A stretch of 64,000 nucleotides of DNA from Symbiodinium natans. Its lineage: Eukaryota > Sar > Dinophyceae > Suessiales > Symbiodiniaceae. The DNA lies in assembly GCA_905221605.1 (NCBI GenBank), contig CAJNDS010000158.1, positions 970,176-1,034,175 on the forward strand. Reading direction: 5' to 3'. A program made the position numbers and the translations under genes. Positions 1 to 13,100 of this stretch are shown piece after piece (the first letter of the stretch is position 1; each line of letters starts with the position of its first letter). The notes below the pieces were generated by a model. It searched no databases, had not been told where the DNA came from, and saw only the letters and a list, made by a program, of their open reading frames with translations.

Positions 1-72
1 GGGTTTTGGCCAGCCGGTGCCTGCCTGCTTGTAGGCTCCCCACCCCCAGATATTCCGATATTTTTGGCCTAC

Positions 73-423
73 CTTCTGAGATCGTCCTGTAGCCACGAAG
101 CGAACCAGTTGAAGGGGTCCTCATCCTGGTTGAGGAGCAGGTGCACCCATTTAACACACCTTCCTAGCAAGGTCCATGCCTGCTTAGGACAACAGCGGCT
201 GCGTTTCCTGGTCCGAGTTCTGGAACACAATTCAAGGTGGCGAGACGGGAGCCTCGCAAGGCTGGGTCGGACGTGTTATGGCGCGTTTTAGGGCTTAGGG
301 GGAGTTTGTGGCTGAAGGCAGCAGCGGGCACGTACACTCACCTGACATGCGCCCAAGCACTTTTCGGTCCAGGACCCCCACAGGCATCACTCTTCCAGAC
401 GCTACCCCCGACCACTCCGGGCG
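73..423 (-). CDS. Unrecognised gene fragment, two exons, runs off the left edge
   Basis: Two minus-strand exons join in frame. Exon complement(342..423) follows an acceptor CAG and ends TCA-G before a GT donor at 341-340. Exon complement(73..163) follows CTAG and ends AGAAG before a GT donor at 72-71. The join gives one continuous reading with a tryptophan-rich stretch (KWVHLL, DPFNWFASWLQDD) and a preceding segment reading VGVLDRKVLGRMSG. The mixed hydrophobic and acidic composition looks like real protein, not chance translation. I do not recognise the family. Exons further upstream on this strand (above 423) and downstream (off the window) are expected but not found. The gene would be divergent from the dynein gene, leaving about 0.7 kb between them for regulatory DNA. 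It could still be a fortuitous open reading frame. Confidence 0.4.
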
Positions 424-1152
424 CTGTGCTGGCACCGCTGCATCCAGGTCGGGTGCAGGGTGCTGGGTACATTTCATCTAGGATGTACTGCCACATCTCT
501 GTGATGTAAGCCACGATACTGCATCCAACAAACCATGAACGTAGACATGGTCAATAGACATGCCACTGGGAAAGGCTTGTCTGCCTCCGCACCGGTGGCG
601 CCCTCAGTGCAGGGATGGGCGAATGTTGGCAGGAGTTCTTCACTGCGGTCATGTTCAGCTGGGTTCCTGAACAGGCAGCTTAGCATTCCGGCTGCGAGAA
701 GCTCATGCTTTCCATTTCAGGTTGCTTTCAATAAAATCCAAGTCTGGAGTTGCTGTTGAATGTTGAGGAGCACAGAAAATTTGACGTGACGGCGAGTGCC
801 ACAGAGAAACATCAACATTGGGACGAAGCATGTGCCACGCAGCGGGCAAGTTTGCAGGTGGAAGTCCCCTCGGATGCCCTAAGTCCCTACGGCGGCTACG
901 GCTCAAGAGTTGTTTAGTTGCACTACCCACAGAGCAGTGCAGATTCAGAAAACATGGCGCGGTCAAGATCTCTTTAGTTGCGCTAACCACCTTACAGCGC
1001 AGATTTAGGATCAAGTCGCGGTAGTCTCCAACTGTCTTTACTCTTAAGCCCATGCGTCAGAGCACGTGAGCGTGTAGTTGAGTAATGATTCCGTCTAGGA
1101 ATGCTTGAGCCTGGCGTAACTAACAGAGCTGCGCCAGGCTTTGTCTCACCTA
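424..1152. other. Intergenic stretch upstream of the dynein gene
   Basis: No convincing coding exon was found here. Short open frames exist on both strands but lack family similarity or paired splice sites. The stretch probably contains the 5' region of the plus-strand dynein gene and more exons of the minus-strand gene. The one clear structure is the 60-bp tandem duplication at 901-1020. Confidence 0.5.
901..1020. repeat. Diverged 60-bp tandem duplication
   Basis: Positions 901-950 and 961-1010 align without gaps at a period of exactly 60 bases. Shared blocks include TCAAGA, TTTAGTTGC, CTA.CCAC and GCAGATT.AG. The copies differ at scattered positions, so the duplication is old. It lies 130-250 bases upstream of the dynein start. 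Confidence 0.75.
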
Positions 1153-4100
1153 ATGTTACCGCGATTTCAGTGGATCGCTGAAAACGTGGCCAGCGCATTT
1201 GGAAGGGAGGATGACATCAGACGCGTTGAAGGCGTGATCCAGGAAAACCTCAACTACAAAAAGCTAACCGAGTTCCTCGAAGGCAGGACGAAGCAGCAAC
1301 ACATCTTCTTCTTCTACCAGCGCCCCGACACCTACAACGAGCACAATGAGCTGGTCGATGCTCACAAGGACTGCAAGCTCACCATCACCACAGGTGAAAA
1401 CGAGCGAATCAAGAGCTTTGCGGTGTACTTCCTCAGGAACGTACCACAAGACCGGGCCATCAAGACGGACGTCTTCTCGGACCATGAGCTGCTTTTTGGG
1501 GAGGTGACCCCAAATCCGCTGGAAAGCCTCAGCACGACCCTCGCCACGGTCTTCCAGCCAATTGCGGCACGACAGGAAGCCAACTGGGGACAATGTGATG
1601 AAGAGCAAAAGAACCTTAGTAGCTGAGTCAGTACACTTTACACTTTTTGGGATACTATACTCTCTACAAAACTAGAAGTGTACACTTTTGGGGGGGCTTA
1701 TGAACTCAGCAACTAAGGAACGACTTCCTGACAAGCTTCGAGAAGTTCACGGTGGAGCTCTCTGAATCGATCTCGGCCTTGAGCGGCGGCATTGTTCTGC
1801 AGAAGGACCTGCCTTCAGGGATCCTGCTGGACCCAGGCAGCCCTCAGTATCAGGACATGGTGAGGGAGAACCCAGAGGTCATCGGGGAGTATTCTGGGTC
1901 ATTGTTGAAAATCATTTTACTTTCTTTCATGAGCACTTAAGCCCAGTAAGGAACAAAAAGGATCCTTTGTTAAAACAGTACCCCCAACCATGGTGAAGGT
2001 ATGGCGCTCTGTTGGAGACATGGTGCCGAGATATCGAGCGGTACCTTGAGGACGGCTTAGACCAGCATAGTGCAGTACAAGAGCCAGGACCTCGCAGCGA
2101 GCTTGAGTTCTGGCGTGGTCGCATGCAAAAGATCACCTCAATTACGGAGCAACTGAAGGGCCGCGAGTGCAAGGCCGTTTTTAACGTCCTCCATGCCGTG
2201 ACGCGGCAGGGGGGGAGTCATGGGTAGGTTTGAACATATTTTTTTTGTTTTTATTACCCTGAATCCCCCATATAGTCCTTATGAAACCATAAAAAGTTTA
2301 CAGGGCCCCCAAACCTACCCCAGGAGTGATGTGGCTCCAAAGAGCCGGCAAACGGTTTTCAACACACTGCGCCGTTGGAAGCAAATCGACATCTCAATAA
2401 CGGAGGCTTTCAACGAGGCGAAACATGGGTAGTTTTGAACATAATTTGTGTTCTTTTTGGTGCCCTATAATCCCCAGTCTCATCCTTATGAAGCCATAAA
2501 CAGTTATCTTTTATGGGGCACCCAAACCTACCCCAGGAAAGACAATGTCAAGTATCTCACCACGCTCGAGAAGTTCATCGAGCCCCTCTACTCAGGAACC
2601 CCATCTCAGATCATCGACACGTTGCCCGCCCTTCTGAACTCGGTGACGATGATCCACACCATCGCGAGGTACTACAACACCTCGGAACGCATTACCAACT
2701 TGTTTTCCAAGATTACCAACCAGATGATCAACAACTGCAGGACCTGCATCATCGGGGATTGCGAGGACGCATCCCAACTGTGGGAGACTCATCCTCCAGA
2801 CCTGATTGGCCACCTTGACGTGTGTCTGAAGCTCAATGAGTCATATCAGGAACAGTACAACCTCACAAAGAATAAGCTCATGACGCTGCCCAAGGGAAAG
2901 CAGTTCGATTTCAACGAAAGTCTGATATTCGGGCGCTTCGACCTCTTCTGCCGAAGGGTGGTCAAGCTCATCTACATGTTCAGCACCATTCACCAGTTCA
3001 ACCAGCTGAAGATACACTTGAAATCGATGGATGGGATTCATCAACTGGTGGGCTCCTTCCAAAACATTGTCGACGACTTCAAGATGAAGAGTCATGACCT
3101 GCTGGACTTCCTGAACAACCGTTTTGACAGAGACTACGTCGAGTTCAACGTCCGCATCAGTGAGCTGGAAAGCGCCCTGCAGAATTTCATCAATCAGTCC
3201 TTCCAGAACATCGCGTCGATCGAGATGTCGCTGAAGCTTCTGAGCAAGTTTCAGAGCATCCTGCAACACGGCAGCCTCAAGACGGACTTAGAGTCCAAGT
3301 TCGCGGTGATCTTCCATAACTATGGCCAAGAGCTTGAGAGCTTGAAGGACCTCTATGAGAAGCACCGGGGCTCGCCGCAGATCGTCCGGAACATGCCACC
3401 GGTGGCCGGCAATATCATGTGGTCGCGCCAGCTACTACATCGGATTATGGAGCCAATGAAGAAGTTTCATCACAATCCTCTTGTCATGGCAGGAGGCAAG
3501 GAGGCCAAGCGAGTCATCAAAATCTACAACAAGATGGCGAAGACACTTGTGGAATTCGAGATTGTGTGGCATCAGGCTTGGGTGAGCTCAATCGAAACGA
3601 CAAAGGCAGGCCTGAACGCCACACTCCTCATCAAACACCCAGAGGACCAGAAGTATCATGTCAACTTCGACTCGGAGATCTTGCAGTTGATCCGGGAGAC
3701 CAAGTGCTTGGACCGGATGGGCCACGTAGAGATTCCGGAGAGCGCCCGGATGCTTCTCTTGCAGGAAGAGAAGTTTAAGACCTACTACAATGAGCTCAAC
3801 CATCTGCTGCGAGAGTATCGGAGGGTGACGAGCCTGGTCAAACCCATCACCGCAAACCTCCTGAAGCCACATCTGGATCATCTGGAGTTCCAGCTGAGGC
3901 CGGGAATGGTCCAATTGACTTGGACCTCAATGAATATAGATGGGTACCTGAAGTCAGTTTGGGATTCTCTGGATGAGCTGGAGCAGCTCATTGCAGGGGT
4001 CAACGACATCATGGACAGCCGGGTCGACACCAACCTCCGTCTTGTATCGCGTGTCTTACTGGCCGACCTACCTGAGGACAACAGGTTGGTAAGCCTGGAT

Positions 4101-7100
4101 GACTTCGTTGACATTCAGGAGAGGCATGTTCGACAGACGACGGAGTGGCTGGTGGCAAAGAACCAAGAGATCGAGGCTGCGGTCAATGATATGTTGGGCA
4201 CGATTGTTGCGTTTCCGCTGGATTCACACGTCCGCGGCATCTCAGAAAGTGAGATCATCAAGGTGAAGGCGCACTACAACTGGAGCATGTACCAGGCGCT
4301 GCTGACAGCGACGAAGCGGTCTCTGCACAAGGTGGGACTGGGTAGCTAAGTAGATCACCTTTCACCTTTTGGGGTACATAACGGTATGTACTATATACAT
4401 CTATATACAATCCTACCACAATCAAAGCGGTTCACCTTTTTTTAAACCCTAAACCCTAAACCCTAAACCCTAAACCCTGAACCCTTTTGGGGTATTCAGC
4501 AACGAGGTGAAAGAGCGCCTCTCGGCTCGTCCCTTGGAAGATGGCTCCGCCCCGCCCGCGTTCTTCGAAGTGGAGCTGCAGTTGGATGGACTTGGGGTGT
4601 GCCTGCAGCCATCCATGGATGCTTAGCAAGGCTTAGTAGTAGAGTAGGTAGCCTTTGACCGTTTGGGTATTAGAATCCCTATATAGTAGAGTTGGTCACC
4701 TTTTAACCCTCTTTTGGGGGGGGATTCTGAAGGAGAAATTCCTGTGTGACTCCAAGTTGCTAACCTTTTGGTTCCCCTAGGATGCTGGACAACTCAGGAT
4801 GACATTCAGAGTGCCGTCAACGGTGGCGCCGTCGCCCTCCTAAAGTGCTCCAAGATGATCGAGGCTTGGGACACCGTGACGATCCCCAAGAACGTGCAGC
4901 TTCTACTCAATCCCAACCTTCCACCCGTTCGTGGCACAGGGTCACAAGGAACCTTCTACGACAGAGTCGCTCAAGACAAGGAGATCCTGAAGGTAGTCTT
5001 GCTTCTAACCGGCAGCATACAGAGTGCCCGGGATGGAAAGAACAAATACCTCCGGCAGTTTGAACGCTGGAGCTGGCTGTGGAACTGCGACATTGATGAA
5101 GAGTACCAGAAGTTTCATGCCTCCGACCCAACCTTGGATGAGTTTGAGGCCAAGCTGCGCTCCTTTGCTCGGTTGGATGATGAGTTTCAGCTGATGGAGC
5201 CTCGGAGGCAGATCTCGGCACTGTCGCTTCAAGCCGGAAGCCTGGCACGGAGTTTGCGAGACCTGGCTGGACGCTGGAAGGAGTCTTTCGCACGTGAGCT
5301 CCACACTCAGGCATTCCAGCGGCTTGAAGGTTTGAGTGAAGTCATCAAGTCCACCATGAAGAAGCTGAGCCGAGAGGTGGCGGATGGTGACATCGATGCG
5401 CTGGGCCATGTGATGCGAACCTTGCGGGAGGTGCGGGAGAAGCAGGGCGAGATCGAACTGGAGTTGGAACCAGTGGCGCAGATGTATGCCATGTTGGACT
5501 CGTACCTTCCAAACATTCTTGACAAAGAAGAACAGGACGCGCGCAGCATGCTGCAATCAAGTTGGACGAGGCTCTTGGCGGAGAGTGAGACACGACACTT
5601 GGAGCTTACAGTCAAGCAGGTCCAGTTCAAGCGCAATCTCATCAAGACTGTTCACTCCTTCAGGCGTGACGTTGAGAAGTTCCGCCGGGACTACGAAGAA
5701 CGTGGCCCTATGGTGAAGGGAATTCGACCTGGCCAAGCAGTGGAGCGACTCAAGCGCTGTAAGGAAGAGTACGAGGTATCATGGGTAGGTTTGAACATAA
5801 TTTTTAATGTGTATTACCCTTAATCCCTATATACTCCTTATGAAACCATAAAAATTACCTACCCCAGGTACACGGTCGAAAACGGCAAATCTTCGCCCTT
5901 GGTGAAGACCTTTTTGGCCTTCCGCATCAAACATATCCACAGCTTGACCAAACAGAGAAGGACCTGTCAGCCCAGTGGTACCCTTTCCCTTTTGTTGGTT
6001 CAAGGTTCCCTCAGAAAATAGCCAACTCAAAAAAAGGTGCCCTAAATTTAGCATATTTTAGCATGGTTACTGGGCTACCGAGAGGAGCTGGACTACCTGA
6101 GCCAGCTCTATGACCTGTACACAGCGGTCTTGGAGACGATTGGTCGTTGGAAGGACTATCTTTGGGTGGAGGTCGGGGCTGGGAGTTATAAGAGGGTTAT
6201 AAGTAACCTGAGTAAGGTTATGGGTAGAGTTACCCTACTTAAACAGCTACTTATAACTGCCCATGAGCCTCCAAGTAGGCTCCCTGCTCCTCCTACTGCT
6301 GCTCAACGAGAGCCCCTTCTCCATTGTATCAGAAGAACCCAACCCAAACAATAGAGCTCTTTTTGTTGGGCGATTTAGGGAGAACTAAGCTGAATTTTGG
6401 GTTGTCTATGGGGGGTAGTAGGGGGGGGGGGGGGGGGGGGGGGGGTAGGGGAACCCTGTATATACATATATAAATATATACCCTTTAAGGGATTATGCAG
6501 GGCCCTCATTCCCTCATTCCCTCATTGTTTTAGGAACAAGGAACCCCCCCCCCCCCCCAAGCAGGTGCCAGCCGAGATGGAGAACATGAAGAAGGAGGCC
6601 GACCAGTTCGCGCTGAGGTGCAAAAAGATGCCAGCACAACTCCGAGAGTGGCCTGCTTACCACGAGCTGCTGGGCTCTTGTTAAGGGACTTATGTATGTA
6701 TGTATGTATGTATGTATGCATGTATGTATGTATGTATGTGTATATATATATGTGCATTTTCATATATAGGTATATATATATATATATACATATGGTATCC
6801 TAACTTGTATAAGTTAGGAAGTTCTATGTCGAAGTTTTCGGAACAAGAACCCAGGCTGAAGAGGGAGATTGAGGACTTTCAGCACATACTCCCCTTACTC
6901 ATGGAGCTCTCGAAGAAGAGCATCCAACCGCGCCACTGGCAGCAGGTGAACGACATCACAGGCAAAGATTTGCAGGTTGAGCGGGAGGACTTCAAGCTTC
7001 AGTCCCTCATTGATGCGAAGCTCAATGAGTTCAAAGATGACATCATCGACATAACCGAGTCTGCAGACAAGCAGCAGATCATTGAGGAGAAGATTGCAGA

Positions 7101-10100
7101 CATCACTGCACAATGGAACACCATGTCGTTCGAGTTTGCTGTGTGGAAGTCACGTGAGGTGCCTTGCGTGCTTGTCGGGCACAAGGTGACGGAAGTGCAG
7201 GAATCACTCGAGGAAACACAGATGTCCCTTGGGGATACTTGGAAATAGTTTTTGGGTTCTTTAATTCCCAAGAAACAGCAAAATATATCATTTTTGCTAG
7301 GGTTCCAAGATCAGCACAGGTTCCTCAACGCCATGAATGCTCAGCGTCAGTCTGGGCCTTTCAAGGAAGAGCTGATGGCGCTCATTACGACCTTATCCGA
7401 CACCGCCGACACCATCGAGCGTTGGTATAAGGTACAGCAGATGTGGACTTCTCTGGAAAGTGTTTTCACAGGTGGTGATATTGCGAAGCAGATGCCCATG
7501 GAGGCAAAGAAGTTTGGCCAGATAGACAAGGACTGGCTCAAGATCATGCACAAGTCGGCAGAGACCATGAACGTGGTCAATTGTTGTCAGAACGAGCTCC
7601 TTCGCCAGATGATGCCAGTTCTTCTGGCTGGGTTGGAAACATGCCAAAAGTCGCTGGAAAGCTACTTGGAAGGGAAACGGCAGAAGTTCCCTCGCTTCTT
7701 CTTCACCTCAGACCCAGTCCTTCTCAAGATTCTGTCGCAAGGAAGCGACCCTGAGACTATCCAGGATGACTTTGAGAAGCTTTTCGACGCGATCAGCCGC
7801 GTCACCTTCGACAAAATCGACCGACGCAAGATCAAGGAGATCAAGAGCGTTGCCGGGAGCTCGGACGAGCGAGTCACTTTGCAGGTGCCTGTGATGGCAC
7901 AGGGGAATATCGAAGAATGGCTCACAAGCCTGGAGGCCGAGATGCAAAGAAGCGTGCGCAGAGATTGCAGGCTTGCAGCTGCAGAGTGTGGGGGCGTGAT
8001 TTCATCCATCCCCGTTCACACTTTTGCAGACAAGTTCATCGCTCAAGTCGCTTTGCTGGGAATTCAACTCATATGGACGACTGACTTCCAGTATGCACTG
8101 GCAACAATGGCACGGGAGAAGGACAAGACGGTCATGACGTCCACGCGGAACAAGTTCGGGCAGCTCCTGACGGACCTCATCCAAGTATGTTTGCAGGGTG
8201 ACCTGTCCAAGCTCAAGCGGATCAAGTACGAAACGCTCGTGACAATCCATGTCCACCAAAAGGATCTCTTCATGGAGGTGGTGAAGAAGCCAAAGGATCA
8301 GAAGGTCAAAGATGAGAATGATTTCGAATGGCTCAAGCAGACACGAATGTACTGGAGAACCGACAATGACCACGCTGTCATTTCCATTGCTGATGTTGAT
8401 TTCATATACTCCTATGAATACCTTGGCTGCAAGGAGCGGCTAGTCATCACAGCTTTGACTGACCGATGCTATCTGACTCAGTCGCAAGCTTTGGGTATGT
8501 TCTTCGGCGGCGCGCCGGCTGGCCCTGCCGGGACCGGTAAGACGGAGACGACAAAGGACATGGGACGTACGCTGGGCATCTTCGTGGTGGTGACGAACTG
8601 CTCTGATCAGCACCGGTTTAAGGACATGGCGAAGATCTTCAAAGGCTTGTGCATGAGTGGTCTGTGGGGATGCTTTGACGAGTTCAACCGCATCGAGCTG
8701 GAGGTTCTGAGCGTGGTGGCCACCCAAATCGAATCCATCATGCAGGCCAAGAAGCAGAATGCCAAGACCTTCCTGTTCCCTGGAGAGCCATACCCAATCA
8801 AGCTCATACCGTCGGTGGGCTATTTCATCACCATGAACCCTGGGTATGCTGGGCGCCAAGAGCTTCCCGAAAACCTGAAGGTGTTGTTCCGGAGCGTGTC
8901 CATGATGGTGCCGAACCGTGAGACCATTATGCGAGTAAAGCTGGCCTCAGTCGGCTATGTCTACATGGACATCTTGGGCAAGAAGTTCAACATTCTGTAT
9001 GCGCTGTGTGAGCAGCAGCTTAGCAAGCAGCGGCACTACGACTTTGGATTGCGGAATATCCTCAGCGTTCTCCGGCAGTCTGGTGCTGTGAAACGAGGCG
9101 AGCCATCGGATGCGGAAGAGGAGATGCTCTTCATGCGCACAGTCCGAGACATGAACCTGTCAAAGCTCATTGCCGACGATGTGCCCCTGTTTACGGCTTT
9201 GCTGAAAGACCTGTTTCCCAGGGTTCTCGATCCGCCAAAGAAGACCTACGAAAGCCTAGAGGCCGCAGTCGAGAAGTTGGCTGAGAAAGAACGGCTCTTC
9301 ACAAAGGAAACTTGGTTGCTGAAGATCGTCCAGCTCTATGAAATTTCCTTGGTGCGGCATGGCTTTATGCTGGTAGGCCCAACGCTGTGCGGGAAATCTC
9401 GCGTTATGCAGACGCTTACTACAGCCATGACGGAGGACTCAGAAAGACCCCTTCCTCACAAGCTCCAAGTGATGAACCCTAAGGCCATTACTGACGCGCA
9501 AATGTATGGCGTGAAGGATCCTGCAAGCGACGAGTGGACGCCAGGAGTGTTTGCAACCATTTGGCAGCAACGCAACAACCGGGCTCTGAAGTACCACACC
9601 TGGATTGTTTGTGATGGGCCCATCGATGCAATTTGGATTGAGAATCTGAATACTGTGCTTGATGACAACAAGATTCTAACGTTGGCGAACAACGATCGAA
9701 TCCCAATGACTGACAACTGCCGCATTGTGTTTGAAGTCGAGAGCCTTCGGAACGCTTCCCCTGCGACAGTCTCTCGTGCAGGCATCATTTACGTCTCCAC
9801 GTCAGATCTGGGATGGGAGCCGATAGTGGAATCATGGTACATGCAGCGGTACGATATGGGTGTCAGTAGACATCAAGAGGTTGAGGTCATCCGAACAGCA
9901 GTGGACGGATGGCTGAAAGTTCCACCTCCAGATGGGGGTCCTGCAGTCGATTTCTTTGACTGGATGACTCGAAACCTCAGGTCGGCCATGCCCACCAACG
10001 AATCCATCTTGATCTGCAACGTCCTGAACCTCCTGTCTGCCTCCCTGCGTATGCACGTGATCGTCAACGAGAGTGTGCAAGAAGCAGCCTGCCTTCGAGT

Positions 10101-13100
10101 GTTCGCATACTCTGCCGCGTGGGGAATCGCAGGCTTGCTGGAACAAGAAGCGCGCAAGATCTTCCACACCAAGCTTTGCGATGTGATGGGCATGGCAGGG
10201 CATGGTCACTACGTCCCACCTTGCCAGGATGGGGAGACGATCTTCGAGTACGTGCCAGATCCCTCCGACAAGTCCCGGCCGTGGAAGCTCTGGGCACCTT
10301 CGGAGTGGAAGGTTCCAAAGCTGTTGAAGTTTTCTGCTTTGCTCATCCCCACCATGGACTCATGTCGTGCGGAGTACATGATTGATGTGATCGCGAAGCA
10401 GGAAATGACGAAGATACCTCCAAATTACAAGTCGTCACTCATGGTTGGCTCTGCAGGCACTGCAAAGACGTCAACTGCCAAGATGTTCCTGAACAAGTAT
10501 CCCTTGGACGTCATGCTGTCGAAGCGCATCAACTTCAGCAGTGCCACAACGCCGCTGGGCCTGCAAAGAGCAATCGAAGGCGAGGTTGAGAGAAAGACTG
10601 GGAAGACCTTCTGCCCGCCTGGCGGTAAGCAGCTGACAGTTTTCCTCGACGATGCATCAATGCCGCTGGTTAACAAGTGGGGTGATCAGGTGACCAACGA
10701 GCTGACCCGCCAGCTTATGGAGTTCAGTGGCTTCTACTTTCTCGATCGCGACAAGCGGGGCGAGTTCAAGAAGATCGAGCAGCTCAAGTACTTGGCCGCG
10801 ATGGCACAGCCGGGAGGGGGCCGAAATGACATTCCGAATCGGCTCAAGTCCAAGTTCTTTCTTTTCAATATGGTGCTGCCCTCTACTGTGAGTGCTGATA
10901 ACATCTACGGTACTATCCTCCGAGCGCGCTTCAACGCAAAGCAAGGCACCAGTGCAGGCATCTTGTCACTGACGCGGAATGTCACAGCAGCTACAATTTC
11001 CGTGTGGTCCAAAGTGCAGAGAGTGCTGCTGCCAACACCATCGAGGTTTCACTACATCTTCAATCTGCGGGAGCTCAGTCGAGTCTTTCAGGGCATCTTG
11101 GAGACACCGCAGAGCACACTCGTGGATGAAGAACGGTTTGTGTCCTTGTGGAGGCATGAGTGCACTCGTGTATTTGCCGACAAACTCTCTCGTGACAAGG
11201 ACAAAGTGCAAGTTGACAAGATCGTTCATGAGTTTGCAGCTGAGCACTTTGGAGAGAGCTTGGCAAGCAGCACTTCACCTACACAGTGGTGGTGTGACTT
11301 CCAGCGTGATAAGCCGCCGCCCACGGAGGATGATGAGGATCCCGTGGCTCCGAAAGTCTACGAGCCCGTTCAGTCCTTGGCCCACGTGTCCAGGAAGGCC
11401 TACGAGTATCTAGCGAGGTTCAACGAGAAGAACCAAGCCAAGGCCATGAACCTTGTACTCTTCGAGGACGCGATGATGCATCTCATGCGCATAAATCGAA
11501 CCATCAGCCAAAAGCGTGGCAATGCAATGTTGGTTGGAGTCGGTGGAAGTGGCAAGCAGTCACTGACTCGCCTGGCAGCCTTCATCTCCGGCCACCACCT
11601 GTTCCAGATCACCATCACGAAAACCTACAATGAGATACAGTTCATGGAGGACCTCAAAGAGTTGTACATCATTGCAGGGCAGAAAGATGAGGACATCACC
11701 TTCATCTTCACTGACCAAGATGTGATCAACGAGAACTTCCTGGAGATCATGAACTCAATTTTGGCCACTGGGGAGGTGGTAGGTCGCCTAGCCCTCGAGT
11801 GAGTAGCCTTTCCATAAGGGGGTATGTAAGGGGTTTCCCCAATTCAGGGCCTTGAGATTTTATGCTTCAACCTTTTTCGGTGCCGCAGTATATCCCAACA
11901 TTCTTATGCAAGCCCAAACCCTAAACCCTAAAACCTAAACCCTAAACCCTAAACCCTAAACCCTAAACCCTCCCCTAGGCAGACAAGTAAGGTCTGCTGC
12001 AGAAGGACGAGAAGGAGACTGCCATCAATGAGGTGCGCGGTGATTTCTTGCGTGACAACCCAGGCGCCGAAGAGAACAGTGTGGACATCTACGCCTATTT
12101 CCTCAATCGACTTCGGGACAACTTGCATGTCGTTCTGTCATTCTCGCACCTGCATCCGAAGTTTCCCTTGCGGGCACAGATGTTCCCGGCAATTTTCAGC
12201 GCAGTGAGTATCAATTGGTTCCTGCCCTGGCCCGAAGAAGCGCTCGTGGCCGTGAGCGCCAGCTTCCTGAAGAGCTTCAAGATTGACACGACTGAGGAGC
12301 ACCGCAATCGACTCTACGAGCTGATGGGGTCCTTCCAGAACCGAGTGCGGGACATGTGCGGGGTTTACCTGTCCAGGATGCGAAAGCATGTCTACGTCAC
12401 CCCCAAGAGCTTTCTGTGTTTCATCGAGTACTACAAGAAGCTGTATGAGCTCAAGTATGACGAAGTTAATGTCCAGGAGAAGAGCGTCATCATTGGACTG
12501 CGCAAGCTGGATGAGGCTGCCAAGAACGTGGTCCAGATGCAGGCAGAGATTGAAGCTCAAGAAGAGATATTGAGAAGAGAAGATGACAAGACCAACAAGC
12601 TGTTGGTGAAGGTACAGGGGGAGAAGGCAAAGGCAGAGAAGAAGGCTGAAGAAGTTGGCAGCATCAAGAAGGACTGTGAAGACATAGTTGGGTAACATTT
12701 TACATTTTTAAGGGTACTTAAACCCTATAAGGAACATAAATTTAGATTTTCAACATTATCCCAACCATGAACTAGGACTGTGAAGACAACGCGGCCGCGA
12801 TAAACGAAGACAAAGAGGAGGCCAACCGTCAACTCCAGGAAGCCCTTCCCTACTTGCACGAGGCAAATGCGGCATGCCAGTCGATTAAAGACAAGGACAT
12901 CGTGGAGCTCAAGGGAAACAAAGCTCCCGTTGACATTGTCAAGTACACCTTCGATGGCGTGCTGCTGCTCTTGGGCTTGAAGGTTGTGGAGGTGAAGCCG
13001 GAGGAGAAGACAATCAACAAGGTGACCGGCACCTTTATCAAAGACTCCTTTGATGAGTACGCGAAAAGCATGCTTGCCGACATCAACTTCTTGAAGAACT

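Noticed and set aside
4781-4797. Alternative acceptor CCCCTAG for dynein intron 6
   Set aside because: It would shift the frame. The AG at 4796-4797 keeps the conserved QPSMDDIQ reading.
11978-11991. Alternative acceptor CCCCTAG for dynein intron 12
   Set aside because: It breaks the VVGLLQKDEKE reading that the family requires. The AAG at 11989-11991 fits.
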